This document shows, piece by piece, positions 1 through 9,800 of a stretch of DNA of 64,000 bases. The stretch's first letter is position 1, and every line of letters starts with the position of its first letter. The notes below the pieces were generated by a model. That model was not told the DNA's origin. It did no database searches and worked only from the letters and a program-made list of their open reading frames with translations. Both the position numbers and the translations under genes were made by a program. The stretch comes from Campanula takesimana (taxonomy: Eukaryota; Streptophyta; Magnoliopsida; Asterales; Campanulaceae), in assembly GCA_026119855.1 (NCBI GenBank), contig JAOWBW010000356.1:1612327-1676326 (forward strand), read 5' to 3'.

Positions 1-1560
1 TATCGAGCCTATCCAGCCACGAGGTATCAAGCTCATTTGCCCCAAACCGCAACACTCTTAGACCTCAAACTTGCTCGGTCTAAATGAAGACAAACCTTCA
101 AATGCTTTCAGTCTCCAAAACCTAGCCTTAAACCTAGGTAAACACATTCTCTAAACCCTAGCCTCAAGCCTAGGTAGTCATATCATTCTCTCTGAACCCT
201 AGCCTCAAGCCTAGGTAATTACATCCTTCCAAACCCTACCTTAGAGCCTAGGTATTTACACCCTTCCTAAACCCTAGCCTTGATCCTAGGTAGTCACGTA
301 TCCTCTCTAAACCCTAGCCTCGAGCCTAGGTAGTCATATCATTCTCTCTGAACCCTAGCCTCAAGCCTAGGTAATTACATCCTTTCAAACCCTAGCCTAA
401 AGCCTAGGAAGTTACATCCTTCTTTAACCCTAGCCCAAATTCTAGGGAATTTCCAAAGCCCCGTATGCAACATCATTTCCAAATTCCCGAAACCCTAGTC
501 TCGAAACCTAGGAAATTTACAATCTCAATTCTCCGTTTTATTGAACCCTAGTCCAAAACCTAGGATATAATGCCCTGTCCAAAACTCAATCAACCCTAGC
601 CTCAAGCTTAGGTAGTCTCACTCTTTCCAAACCCTAGCCTCGAGCCTAGGTAGTCGCATTCGCTCTAAACCCTAGCCTCGAGCCTAGGTAGTCGCATTCG
701 ATCTAAACCCTATCCTCAAGCCTAGGTAGTCGCACTCTTTCTAAAGCCCTAGTCTCAAGGCTAGGTAGAAATTATCCTCTTTAAACTCTATCATCAAGCC
801 TAGGATTCAACATTACCTTCAAACCCCAGTCCTATACCTAGGAAACTCCTTCACCTGAGTCTCAAAACGTAGGAAGTTTACAGTCCTTAGCCTTAAAACC
901 TAGCCTAAAGCCTAGGTTACCATGAACCTTTCCAAGCCATGGTCACCAATCCCGGAAAATGGTGAACCCTAACATCAAGCTTAGTGGACCTTCCAAAAAA
1001 GCAATCCCTCTTACCAACGGTCCATGGTCTCAAGCCTAGGAAGTCACAACCCTTTCAACTCCCAGCCTTGGGTCTAAAGCCAACGCCTTTGCAACCTCTG
1101 AACCTACCACAACTCCAAGCCCTAGCCGCGAAGCCTAGGATATTTCTAAACCCTAGTCCCAAACCTAGGAGAGTCATGGTCCTTAAACACCAGTTTCCAA
1201 ACCCTTGTTCGAAACCCTAACATCTAGGAAGTTCCCAAACCTCAACCTCTCCAAACCCTAGCCCCAAACCTAGGAATCTGCATTCTCTCCAAACCCTAGT
1301 CTCAAGCCTAGGAAGCACCATCCCCTTTTACCCTAGCCCAAGTTCTAGGGAATTTCTAAAGCCCTGTGTGCAACATCCTTTCCAAATTCTCGAAACCCTA
1401 GTCTCGAAACCTAGGAAATTTATAATCTCAATCCCCCGCTAGTCTTATGCCTAGGATACAATAGCCTTTCCATATTCTCTCCGAACCCTAGCCTCAAGCC
1501 TAGGCAGTCGCATTCTCTCCAAACCCTAGCCCGTAAGCCTAGGAAACCCACATTGTATCC
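1..1560. repeat. Degenerate tandem array, unit about 40-50 bp, with CCTAG/CTAGG half-sites
   Basis: The stretch is a long run of imperfect units of the form aaccctagcctcaagcctag followed by g/gtagt and a variable pyrimidine-rich spacer. Each unit carries an inverted half-site pair (cctag ... ctagg), so single units can fold. Units near 150-420 and 600-760 are close to one another, and those from 900 to 1560 are more diverged. Stop codons and variable unit lengths argue against coding. The position upstream of a Tat/Ogre-type polypurine tract and LTR suggests the tandem-repeat-rich 3' untranslated region typical of that lineage. The ccctag core resembles, but is not, the plant telomere repeat. 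Confidence 0.8.
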
Positions 1561-1782
1561 AAGACACAATCTCAAGTCTAAACAACCATAACATCTTTTG
1601 CATCCTTATCTAAGAGGCTACCCATCCCCTTTCCTTAGAAGCCTTAGGTCCTACCCTAACCAACCAAGCAAAATGTCCCTTACCTAATACCTTCATCTTA
1701 ATGGTTCGTAGCCTCATATTATGTATTCCTCCTAATTTAGGGTAAGCGGATCCCAAACATTACGCTTTCCATGGTCGTCCTT
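1561..1782. other. Spacer between tandem arrays, no gene seen
   Basis: Pyrimidine-rich sequence without a convincing reading frame or repeat. It joins two tandem arrays and is probably also untranslated retrotransposon sequence. Confidence 0.4.
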
Positions 1783-1944
1783 TGCTCACCAAAGAGTCCT
1801 TTACCTTGGCGACTCCCCGAGAGTCCATCACCTTTGCGACTCCCCAAGAGTCCATCATTTCTGCGATTCCCTGAGAGACTATCACCTTCATGACTCCTTG
1901 AGAGTTCATCCCGTTTGCGACTCCATAACAATCCATCATCTTTG
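1783..1944. repeat. Tandem repeat of 27-bp units, six copies
   Basis: Units start at about 1783, 1810, 1837, 1864, 1891 and 1918, an exact 27-bp period. The consensus is near gactccccgagagtccatc plus acctttgc. The period is nine codons, so an open frame persists on the minus strand, but composition and context suggest an untranslated retrotransposon region rather than a protein. Confidence 0.8.
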
Positions 1945-2062
1945 CCTCCACATGCAAAATTTCAGTTTTACGCCTGGTACATTTCCCTTTGTTCATTTTT
2001 AGGTGCCCTTAGAGCTATTTTGACTGATATTCGTTACCTTTGAATACGGAAAACCCCTTAAA
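1945..2062. other. Junction between tandem arrays, no gene seen
   Basis: Short unique sequence linking the 27-bp array to the 138-bp array. Confidence 0.4.
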
Positions 2063-3240
2063 ACTTCCTAATATTTGCTTAGGATTCGTATGGTTGTAGA
2101 GACTTCGGCGCCTCTATGACATACGCATCCTAGATCGATCGCAATGGGCAGAAGCCTCGGTGTTTCTGTTTGCGAGAGATCCAGCATCTATTATTTTAGC
2201 ACTTCCTAATATTTGCTTAGGATTCGTATGGTTGTAGATACTTCGGCGCCTCTATGACATACGCATCCTAGATCGATCGCAATGGGCAGAAGCCTCGGCG
2301 TTTCTGTTTGCGAGAGATCCAGCATCTATTATTTTAGCACTTCCTAATATTTGCTTAGGATTCGTATGGTTGTAGAGACTTCGGCGCCTCTATGACATAC
2401 GTATCCTAGATCGTCGGCGTTTCTGTTTGCGAGAGATCCAGCATCTATTATTTTAGCACTTCCTAATATTTGCTTAGGATTCGTATGGTTGTAGAGACTT
2501 CGGCGCCTCTATGACATACGCATCCTAGATCGATCGCAATGGGCAGAAGCCTCGGCGTTTCTGTTTGCGAGAGATCCAGCATCTATTATTTTAGCACTTC
2601 CTAATATTTGCTTAGGATTCGTATGGTGGTAGAGACTTCGGCGCCTCTATGACATACGCATCCTAGATCGATCGCAATGGGCAGAAGCCTCGGCGTTTCT
2701 GTTTGCGAGAGATCCAGCATCTATTATTTTAGCACTTCCTAATATTTGCTTAGGATTCGTATGGTTGTAGAGACTTCGGCGCCTCTATGACATACGCATC
2801 CTAGATCGATCGCGATGGGCAGAAGCCTCGGCGTTTCTGTTTGCGAGATATCCAGCATCTATTATTTTAGCACTTCCTAATATTTGCTTAGGATTCGTAT
2901 GGTTGTAGAGACTTCGTCGCCTCTATGACATACGCAGCCTAGATCGATCGCGATGGGCAGAAGCCTCGGCGTTTCTGTTTGCGAGCGATCCAGCATCTAT
3001 TTTAGGATTCGTATGATTGTAGAGACTTCGGCGCCTCTATGACATACGCATCCTAGATCGATCGCGATGGACAGAAGCCTCGGCGTTTCTGTTTGCGAGC
3101 GATCCAGCATCTATTTTAGGATTCGTATGATTGTAGAGACTTCGGCGCCTCTATGACATATGCATCCTAGATCAATCGTGGTTGGCAGAAGCCTCGGCGT
3201 TTCTGTTCACGAGAGATCCATCATCTATTACTTTAGCGCG
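2063..3240. repeat. Tandem array of 138-bp units with 119- and 114-bp variants
   Basis: Full units begin at 2063, 2201, 2339, 2458, 2596, 2734 and 2872, giving intervals of 138, 138, 119, 138, 138 and 138 bp. The unit starting at 2339 lacks about 19 bp near gatcgatcgcaatgggcaga. After 2872 the repeat shortens to 114-bp units (aggattcg at 2890, 3004 and 3118) that lack the acttcctaatatttgc block. Copies differ by only a few bases, so amplification was recent. The array sits upstream of the polypurine tract and LTR at 3749, the place where Tat/Ogre elements are known to grow tandem repeats. Confidence 0.9.
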
Positions 3241-3748
3241 ATCGGCAGGAACCCCGTCGATCCTGATTGCGTTTACCATTCCATCTTGGGATTATTTAGA
3301 CAACGTAGTCTTTAAGTTTCCCAAATAACTTCATTGCTTACAAATGTTCGTTCTTCATACAAGATAGTATCCGTAGGTTTATTATCCACAGTAGAAGTTC
3401 GATGTCTCGTCTTTCCCAATGTCTTCGAACTACGACCGGCTTGATTCCTCGGAGGATACGTAGGAAACCTGAAAAGGTCTAGCCACCCGACCGACGCGGT
3501 CATCTATCATCCCCAGCAGGTGCATTTTCCCAGCAGAAGACGTTGCTCCCCATCAGAGGACAGTCATTCCCAATTTCCCATCAGATTTGAACTACGTTTG
3601 GCTTGATTCCCCCGCGGATACGTAGGTCGCCTGTCAAGGTCCAGCCGTTCCCTTACCTTTCATTTGTTTTGAAACTCATGTTTCAGACGGATCCTTCTCT
3701 TATCGTCGACCCCACATTGCCTTGCAAGAAGCGTCGCCGAGGGGCTAC
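3241..3748 (+). other. 3' untranslated region and polypurine tract of a Tat/Ogre-like element
   Basis: Two copies of a module of the form gaactacg, ggcttgattcc, ggatacgtagg, cctg and aaggtc-agcc occur at about 3425-3485 and 3590-3645. A third, looser copy lies inside the LTR at about 4685-4745. Just before 3749 is a purine-rich run ending gaggggctac, which fits a polypurine tract. No open frame here looks coding. Confidence 0.55.
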
Positions 3749-4907
3749 TGTTAATACCCGACCTGAAAATGAGTTTATTAGGACTTTCCCAAATATACAA
3801 GGACTTTATAGGAATTAGAAACCTTGCAAAGACGTGTCCCGGATTCCCAAAATATCTCATTTATGGCAAAATCTATCAAATTAGGTAGCAAATAGTTTCC
3901 TTAAAAGCCATGCAGAAACCCTAGCTTAAGAATCAAGTCAGCCTGCAGACTTGGCCACGCGGCCAACCTTGCTCCGCGTTGATCTTGGCCACGCGGCCAC
4001 TATTGTCACCGGCTTCAACAATGGCCAGGCGGCCAACCTTGCGCTGGATGATCTGGACCATCAGATCCTTCCATCAGTTTACTATATAAATCAATCCATG
4101 CTATTGGTTTAAGGGTCCGATTTTTAGAGTTCTAAAGTACGAATTTTGGAGTTCTTAAACACTATTTTGCTCTCTAATTAGCATTCAAACACTCAAGGAG
4201 ATCCAAGGTTTATTTCTTGCCAACATAGGTAAGTTTTCTAACTTTTTCTTCATGTTCTTGCATTATTTTTAATGTAGATCTTTTATATTCATGTTCTTGC
4301 ATGTTTATTCATAGTTTCTTCATGAGCTTTACATGTTCATTCATATGTTCATATATGTTCTTCGCATGTTCTTCGTGTTCATAGATTAAAACCTTATTTA
4401 TGCTATATTTAGGGTTGCGATATTCATAATTACATGTTATTTCATAGCCGATGATGATCGAGGGTTCATCAACCCAAGGATGATCTAGGAACTATTTCTA
4501 AATCCTAAACTTTAGGTAATTACTTCCATGATCAATAATCCTCCCATGATGAATGTGATTAATGTTCATTGAGATCTCATTGATGGCATAGTCATTATTT
4601 TAGGATGTGATCATCCTGCATGTTTCTTTCTCCTCCCTCTTCATTATGCATGATCCCTATTCTCTCTCCACATTCTAATTATGTGCGAACTACGCTGACC
4701 TGAGCTTCTCACATTGAGAGGAACGTAGGCAATCTTCGGATCCGGTCTAAATCACTAACACACTACTAACACATTCATCATGATAGAAAGACCGATCAAT
4801 TCGGCCAATAGGAGTGATAACGTCCAATATTCTTCTCTTGTTGTAATTTGACCCCCGAACCCATTAAACATGCTTTTTTCAATGTTTTGGCTTTAATTAA
4901 AACGGCG
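3749..4907 (+). mobile_element. LTR of a Tat/Ogre-like Ty3 element, probably the 3' LTR
   Basis: The segment starts TGTTAATACCCGACC directly after a polypurine tract and ends before a PBS-like tggcgactct at 4908. The right boundary is uncertain because no TG...CA ending or target duplication was found. It holds three copies of a GGCCACGCGGCC-type palindrome at 3953, 3987 and 4023 (the last reads ggccaggcggcc) and a TATA-like box near 4083. The lineage is inferred from the LTR start, the repeated gaactacg...gtagg module and the tandem-repeat-rich 3' region, not from any polymerase domain. Confidence 0.55.
4082..4092 (+). promoter_or_regulatory. TATA-like box in the Tat/Ogre-like LTR
   Basis: The string ctatataaat lies about 50 bp downstream of the last GC-rich palindrome in the LTR, a plausible U3 promoter position. 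Confidence 0.4.
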
Positions 4908-5012
4908 TGGCGACTCTCATAATTTTAATGTCGTTAAGAATATTCCCTTTGTAAATAAAAATAATCACAAGATACTTCCCATGCGTCGCTTCATCGGAAA
5001 GGGGTATTCACA
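4908..5012 (+). other. PBS-like site and unassigned AT-rich sequence
   Basis: The string tggcgactct at 4908 resembles the primer binding site that follows 5' LTRs of Tat/Ogre elements. About 95 bp without a recognisable feature follow, up to the start of SIRE homology at 5013. Confidence 0.35.
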
Positions 5013-5341
5013 ATGACCTGGCATAATATGATTGGTGTGCAGGGATCTTTTAGCCGTTAGAGACTGAGCATGAATACCAAATTCAAAAGCTTCTTCTAGA
5101 AGGTTGACAGCTGTCTTTATTTGAATTGCTTCATCTGAGCGCATCTCCAACGTTGGATATGTTGAGTGTACAAATTTGTCGTTTCTGCACACCTCAGCAC
5201 TTTCATAAGCGTGCATCTTCTGAGCGTTTTCCAAGTTAGGTGATCTGAATGTATCGAAAGCTGAGCAAGGTAGGATGCTGCGCAGGAGAGACCTGTGCAG
5301 TGGTGTCCTGCGCAGAGAAGTCCTGCGCAGTGACCACAGTC
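5013..5341 (-). mobile_element. SIRE-like copia LTR fragment, left of the copia 1 insertion
   Basis: From 5013 the sequence matches 29634-29964 in the second SIRE-like element with few differences. It includes four 15-bp-spaced CTGCGCAG-type palindromes starting at 5279, 5294, 5309 and 5324. The fragment stops at 5341 at the cagtc target duplication and resumes at 13191. The first 900 or so bp of the LTR seen at 28723 are missing here. Confidence 0.85.
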
Positions 5342-6832
5342 TGTTGGGTTTCAATCAAACATGCGCAGCGGAATTTAGCATTTAAAATTTTGAAACCCAA
5401 AGCCATGGATCCGTTCATACGATTAAATCAAATACAACATAAGAATAAAGGAATGAACTAACCCTTGATGGCTATCAAATTCTCTTGGTCTTTGGTGGAG
5501 GTTTGAAGACTTGATCGCGATCACAAAGCTTGAACACGAACTTTGAAGATGATGATTTTCACCCTCTAGCGGTATCCACACTTCGAACGAATATCAAAGT
5601 AGCTTCTTTGATCTTGGTTGCTAGACCAAATTGTGAAACACTTTTTCACAATCAAAAGAACTATATGGAATTTATTTTGTGTATTATTTTGTTCTTCAAC
5701 CAAGAATGTCTTAGAACAAAATAAACCCTCTCTCAAACTCTTTGAGACTCACAAAATCATTAGCATAGAGTGCTGGCCGAATTTTGTCTTTTATACACAA
5801 GCATAACCTATTCCAAATAGGAAACTTGTGTCAAAATCCGTCCAAAATTCGTTTCCTAATCAAATTAGGAATCTGCCACCCGACAGCACTGTGCGGCCGC
5901 CCAAAACCCTCTGTGCGGTCGCACAACTATCTGAAGCAAAACTGGTACAAAACTAAGATAATTGTGCGGCCGCCCAGTCCATACTGTGCGGTCACCCACT
6001 TCCCAGGATGTCCAGAATTTCCAAAATTCGAATGTAGTCCTTTTAAAGATTCGTTCTATTGTGTGTGACCCTCTAGGATTATACTAAGTTGGCAATGGGC
6101 TCAAACATGATCCCATAAGATATGATTAGGTTCTAGCAAACCGTCATACCTACCCAAATAGTATAACTAGATACAAGTTCGCATTCCTTTAGAATATGTC
6201 ACAATCCCTTTGTCCACGATATCATTGAACATAAGTCATGGTCAAAGAGTCAACTTGTTTTGTTCAATACTTTCTCGATTCCGAATATGTTGATAATCCA
6301 AATGACATTGATCCAATCAATTCATTTGAGTCCGGCCGAACATTTCATCAACATCATTCCTACGAGAGGCCCAAGCTTGATATCTCTCCGAAGAGGGACA
6401 AATCCATTTAGCTTATTATTCTTCCCTACGTGAATCCGATTATGCCAATCATACCCTTTATAACCACTCGGTTAAAAGTAGCGTTTGAATATGTCAAACA
6501 TAATGTTCATCAAGTGGAAGACTATAATAACTTCATGTCTAAGGATTCAAATGACATAACTAATATGAGATATATGTATGACATAGACCATGACATAAAT
6601 CTCATAGAGCGGGTCATGTCCAGTACCTTGTTCCAAACAAGTACCCATAAATCTAACATGATCATCCTATGATCATTTAGCCTTTATACTAGTGCTTAAC
6701 AAGTACTAGGGACGGAGATTATTATAAGTAAACATGAACAACAATAATAATCAAAACATCTCTTTATTGATATGAAATAAATGATAACAATTACAACGTT
6801 TATTAAACGTGCCTAGGGCACCACTACCAACA
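5342..6832 (-). repeat. 3' LTR of copia 1 (1491 bp, full length)
   Basis: This LTR runs TGTTGG...CCAACA on the plus strand. In the minus-strand sense it carries two pairs of GC-rich palindromes (GCGGCCGC at 5893 and 5966, imperfect partners at 5915 and 5988) and then a TATA-like TATAAAAG near 5795-5788, about 95 bp downstream. The 216 bp at one end and 606 bp at the other are shared with the right-hand LTR. The middle 669 bp (5558-6226) exist only here. Confidence 0.93.
5788..5796 (-). promoter_or_regulatory. TATA-like box of the copia 1 LTR
   Basis: The minus strand reads gtataaaaga here. It is the only clear TATA-like site downstream of the palindrome pairs and lies inside the 669 bp deleted from the 5' LTR. 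Confidence 0.4.
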
Positions 6833-6846
6833 ATCTCCCACTTGCC
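6833..6846 (-). other. Polypurine tract of copia 1
   Basis: The minus strand reads GGCAAGTGGGAGAT directly before the LTR start TG, the usual plant copia arrangement. The pol stop codon (6847-6849) touches it. Confidence 0.85.
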
Positions 6847-9800
6847 CTAGGCCCAATCTCCCATGTATCTAATACCCATGGACCTAACATGACCATCATG
6901 TTTAGCTTGTGGAAGTCCCTTTGTTAGCGGGTCCGCAACATTGTCATCAGTAGGTACTCTGCATATATTTACGTCTCCCCTATCAACGATCTCTCGAATG
7001 ATATGAAAACGCCTAAGTATGTGTTTGGATTTCTGATGTGCTCTTGGTTCCTTTGCTTGAGCAATAGCACCATTATTATCGCAATAAAGGTCTATTGTAT
7101 TAGCAATACTAGGAACCACTTCAAGTTCAGTTATGAACTTCTTAATCCAAACAGCTTCCTTTGCAGCATCCGATGCAGCAATATACTCAGCTTCTGTTGT
7201 AGAATCAGCGGTTGTACTTTGCTTGGAACTCTTCCAGCTTACAGCTCCACCATTTAACATAAACACAAAACCCGATTGCGATCGGCTATCATCTTTGTCA
7301 GTTTGGAAGCTTGCATCCGTGTAAGCATTTACAACGAGATCATCTTCCATTCCTCCATAGACCAAAAACGAGTCTTTAGTTCTTCTCAAGTACTTAAGAA
7401 TCGCTTTTACAGCTATCCAGTGATTTTCGCCAGGGTCGGATTGGTATCTACTTGTCATGCTCAAAGCATAAGACACATCCGGCCTAGTACAAATCATGGC
7501 ATACATGATGGACCCAATTGCCGAAGCATATAGAACATCATTCATTTTCTCACGCTCATCTTTTGTCTTAGGACATTGAGTCTTGCTTAGAGAAATTCCA
7601 TGTAACACGGGCAAAGTTCCTCTCTTAGAATTTTCCATACGGAATCTTCTAATGACCTTGTCAATGTATGTACTTTGGCTTAAACCAAGTAGCCTCCTTG
7701 ATCTATCTCTATAGATCTTAATGCCAAGAATATATGCGGCTTCACCCATATCTTTCATCGCGAAGCACTTTCCTAACCAAGTCTTCACAGACTGAAGTGT
7801 AGGAATGTCGTTTCCAATGAGCAATATGTCATCCACGTATAAAATAAGGAATAGCACTATGCTCCCACTAATCTTCTTGTATACACAAGGCTCATCTTCG
7901 TTTTTGATGAAACCAAACTCTTTGACCGATTCATCAAAACGGAGATTCCAACTCCTTGAAGCTTGCTTCAATCCATAGATGGATCTTTGCAATTTGCATA
8001 CCTTAGAATCTTGTTCAAAACCTTCTGGTTGTGTCATATACACATCCTCTTGGAGTTTTCCATTCAGGAAAGCGGTTTTGACGTCCATCTGCCATATTTC
8101 ATAGTCATGATATGCGGCAATGGCAAGCAAAATTCTTATAGACTTGATCATTGCTACGGGTGAAAAGGTCTCATCATAGTCAATACCATGAACTTGCCTA
8201 TAACCCTTCGCTACAAGCCTAGCTTTGTAAGTATGCACCTTCCCATCCATGTCAGTCTTCTTCTTGAAGACCCATTTGCATCCTATGGTTTTTACACCTT
8301 CGGGCGCATCAATCAAATTCCAAACTTGATTGTCTTGCATGGATTGCAATTCGGATTCCATGGCTCCAAGCCACTTGTCCGAATCAGGAGAAGACATCGC
8401 CTCTTGGTAGGTTGACGGTTCATCATTCTCAATGATTTCTACCTCATTACTATCCGTTATGAGAAATCCATATCTCTCGGGTTCGGATCGTAACCTACTA
8501 GATCTGCGAGTTACTTGTGTATTTTGAACAGGTTCCACAACTCCTTGTGGTTCTTGTTCTTGTTCCACTATTGGTTCAATGATATTTTCCGGGTCTTGAA
8601 TTTCTTCAAGATTTATTTTACTCCCACTAATTTCTTTGGAGAGAAACTCTTTCTCTAGAAAGACACCAGTTCGGGCAACAAACACTTTGTTGTCCTCACG
8701 GTTGTAAAAGTAATATCCTTTAGTTTCCTTAGGATATCCCACGAAAATACATTTATCGGATTTGTGTGCTAGTTTGTCAGAGATAAGTCTCTTGACATAA
8801 ACTTCGCAACCCCAAATCCTCATGAAAGATAAACTAGGTTTCTTTCCACTCCACATCTCATATGGAGTCGTTGGAACCGATTTAGTTGGAACTTGATTTA
8901 GTGTGAAAGCAGCGGTTTCTAGGGCGTAACTCCAAAAGGATATTGGAAGATCAACTTGACTCATCATTGATCGAACCATGTCTAACAAAGTCCGATTTCT
9001 CCTCTCAGACACACCATTCCATTGTGGTGTTCCGGGCGGAGTCAATTGTGAAACTATTCCACAATTCTTTAGATGATCATCAAATTCTTGGCTCAAGTAT
9101 TCACCACCTCGATCTGATCGAAATGCCTTTATACTTTTGCCAAGTTGTTTTTCTACTTCATTTTGGAATATTCTAAATATCTCAAATGCTTCACTTTTAT
9201 GTTTCATTAGGTAAACATACCCAAATCTACTATAATCATCAGTGAAGGTTATGAAGTATTGAAATCCTCCCCTAGCATTGCTACTTAATGGTCCGCATAC
9301 ATCGGAATGTATCAACCCCAATAAGTCGCTTGCCCTTTCACCTAGCTTGGTAAAAGGTGTCTTAGTCATTTTTCCAAGAAGACACGACTCACAAGTATCA
9401 TATGACTCGAGGTCACATGAACCTAAAAGTCCGTCCCCATGGAGTTTTGAGATACGTTTCTCATTAATATGACCAAGACGGCAATTCCACAAATAAGTAT
9501 GATTTACATCATTAGGTTTAGATTTCTTATTTACATGATAGACATTATTTTCATTCTTGACATCCAAGATATAAAGGCCATTAAATGAATTAGCAATACC
9601 ATAAAGCACATCATTTAAATAAATAGAAAATTTCTTATTCTCAATAAGAAACTTAAAACCTTCATTATCCAAACAAGAAATTGAAATAATATTTCTGCTT
9701 AAATCTGGAACATAATAACAATTGTTCAAAACAAGAATTAATCCGGAAGGTAAAGTGACTTCATAAGTCCCTACGGCTAATGCAGCAACTCTTGCTCCAT

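Noticed and set aside
984..1220. 78-codon Pro/Leu-rich frame in the first tandem array
   Set aside because: Produced by the repeat periodicity. Neighbouring units break the frame.
1..1560. Telomere or interstitial telomere tract
   Set aside because: The units contain ccctag blocks, but no run of the CCCTAAA heptamer.
2063..3240. CRISPR-like regular repeats
   Set aside because: The unit is 138 bp with no short-repeat/spacer layout, and the context is plant retrotransposon DNA.
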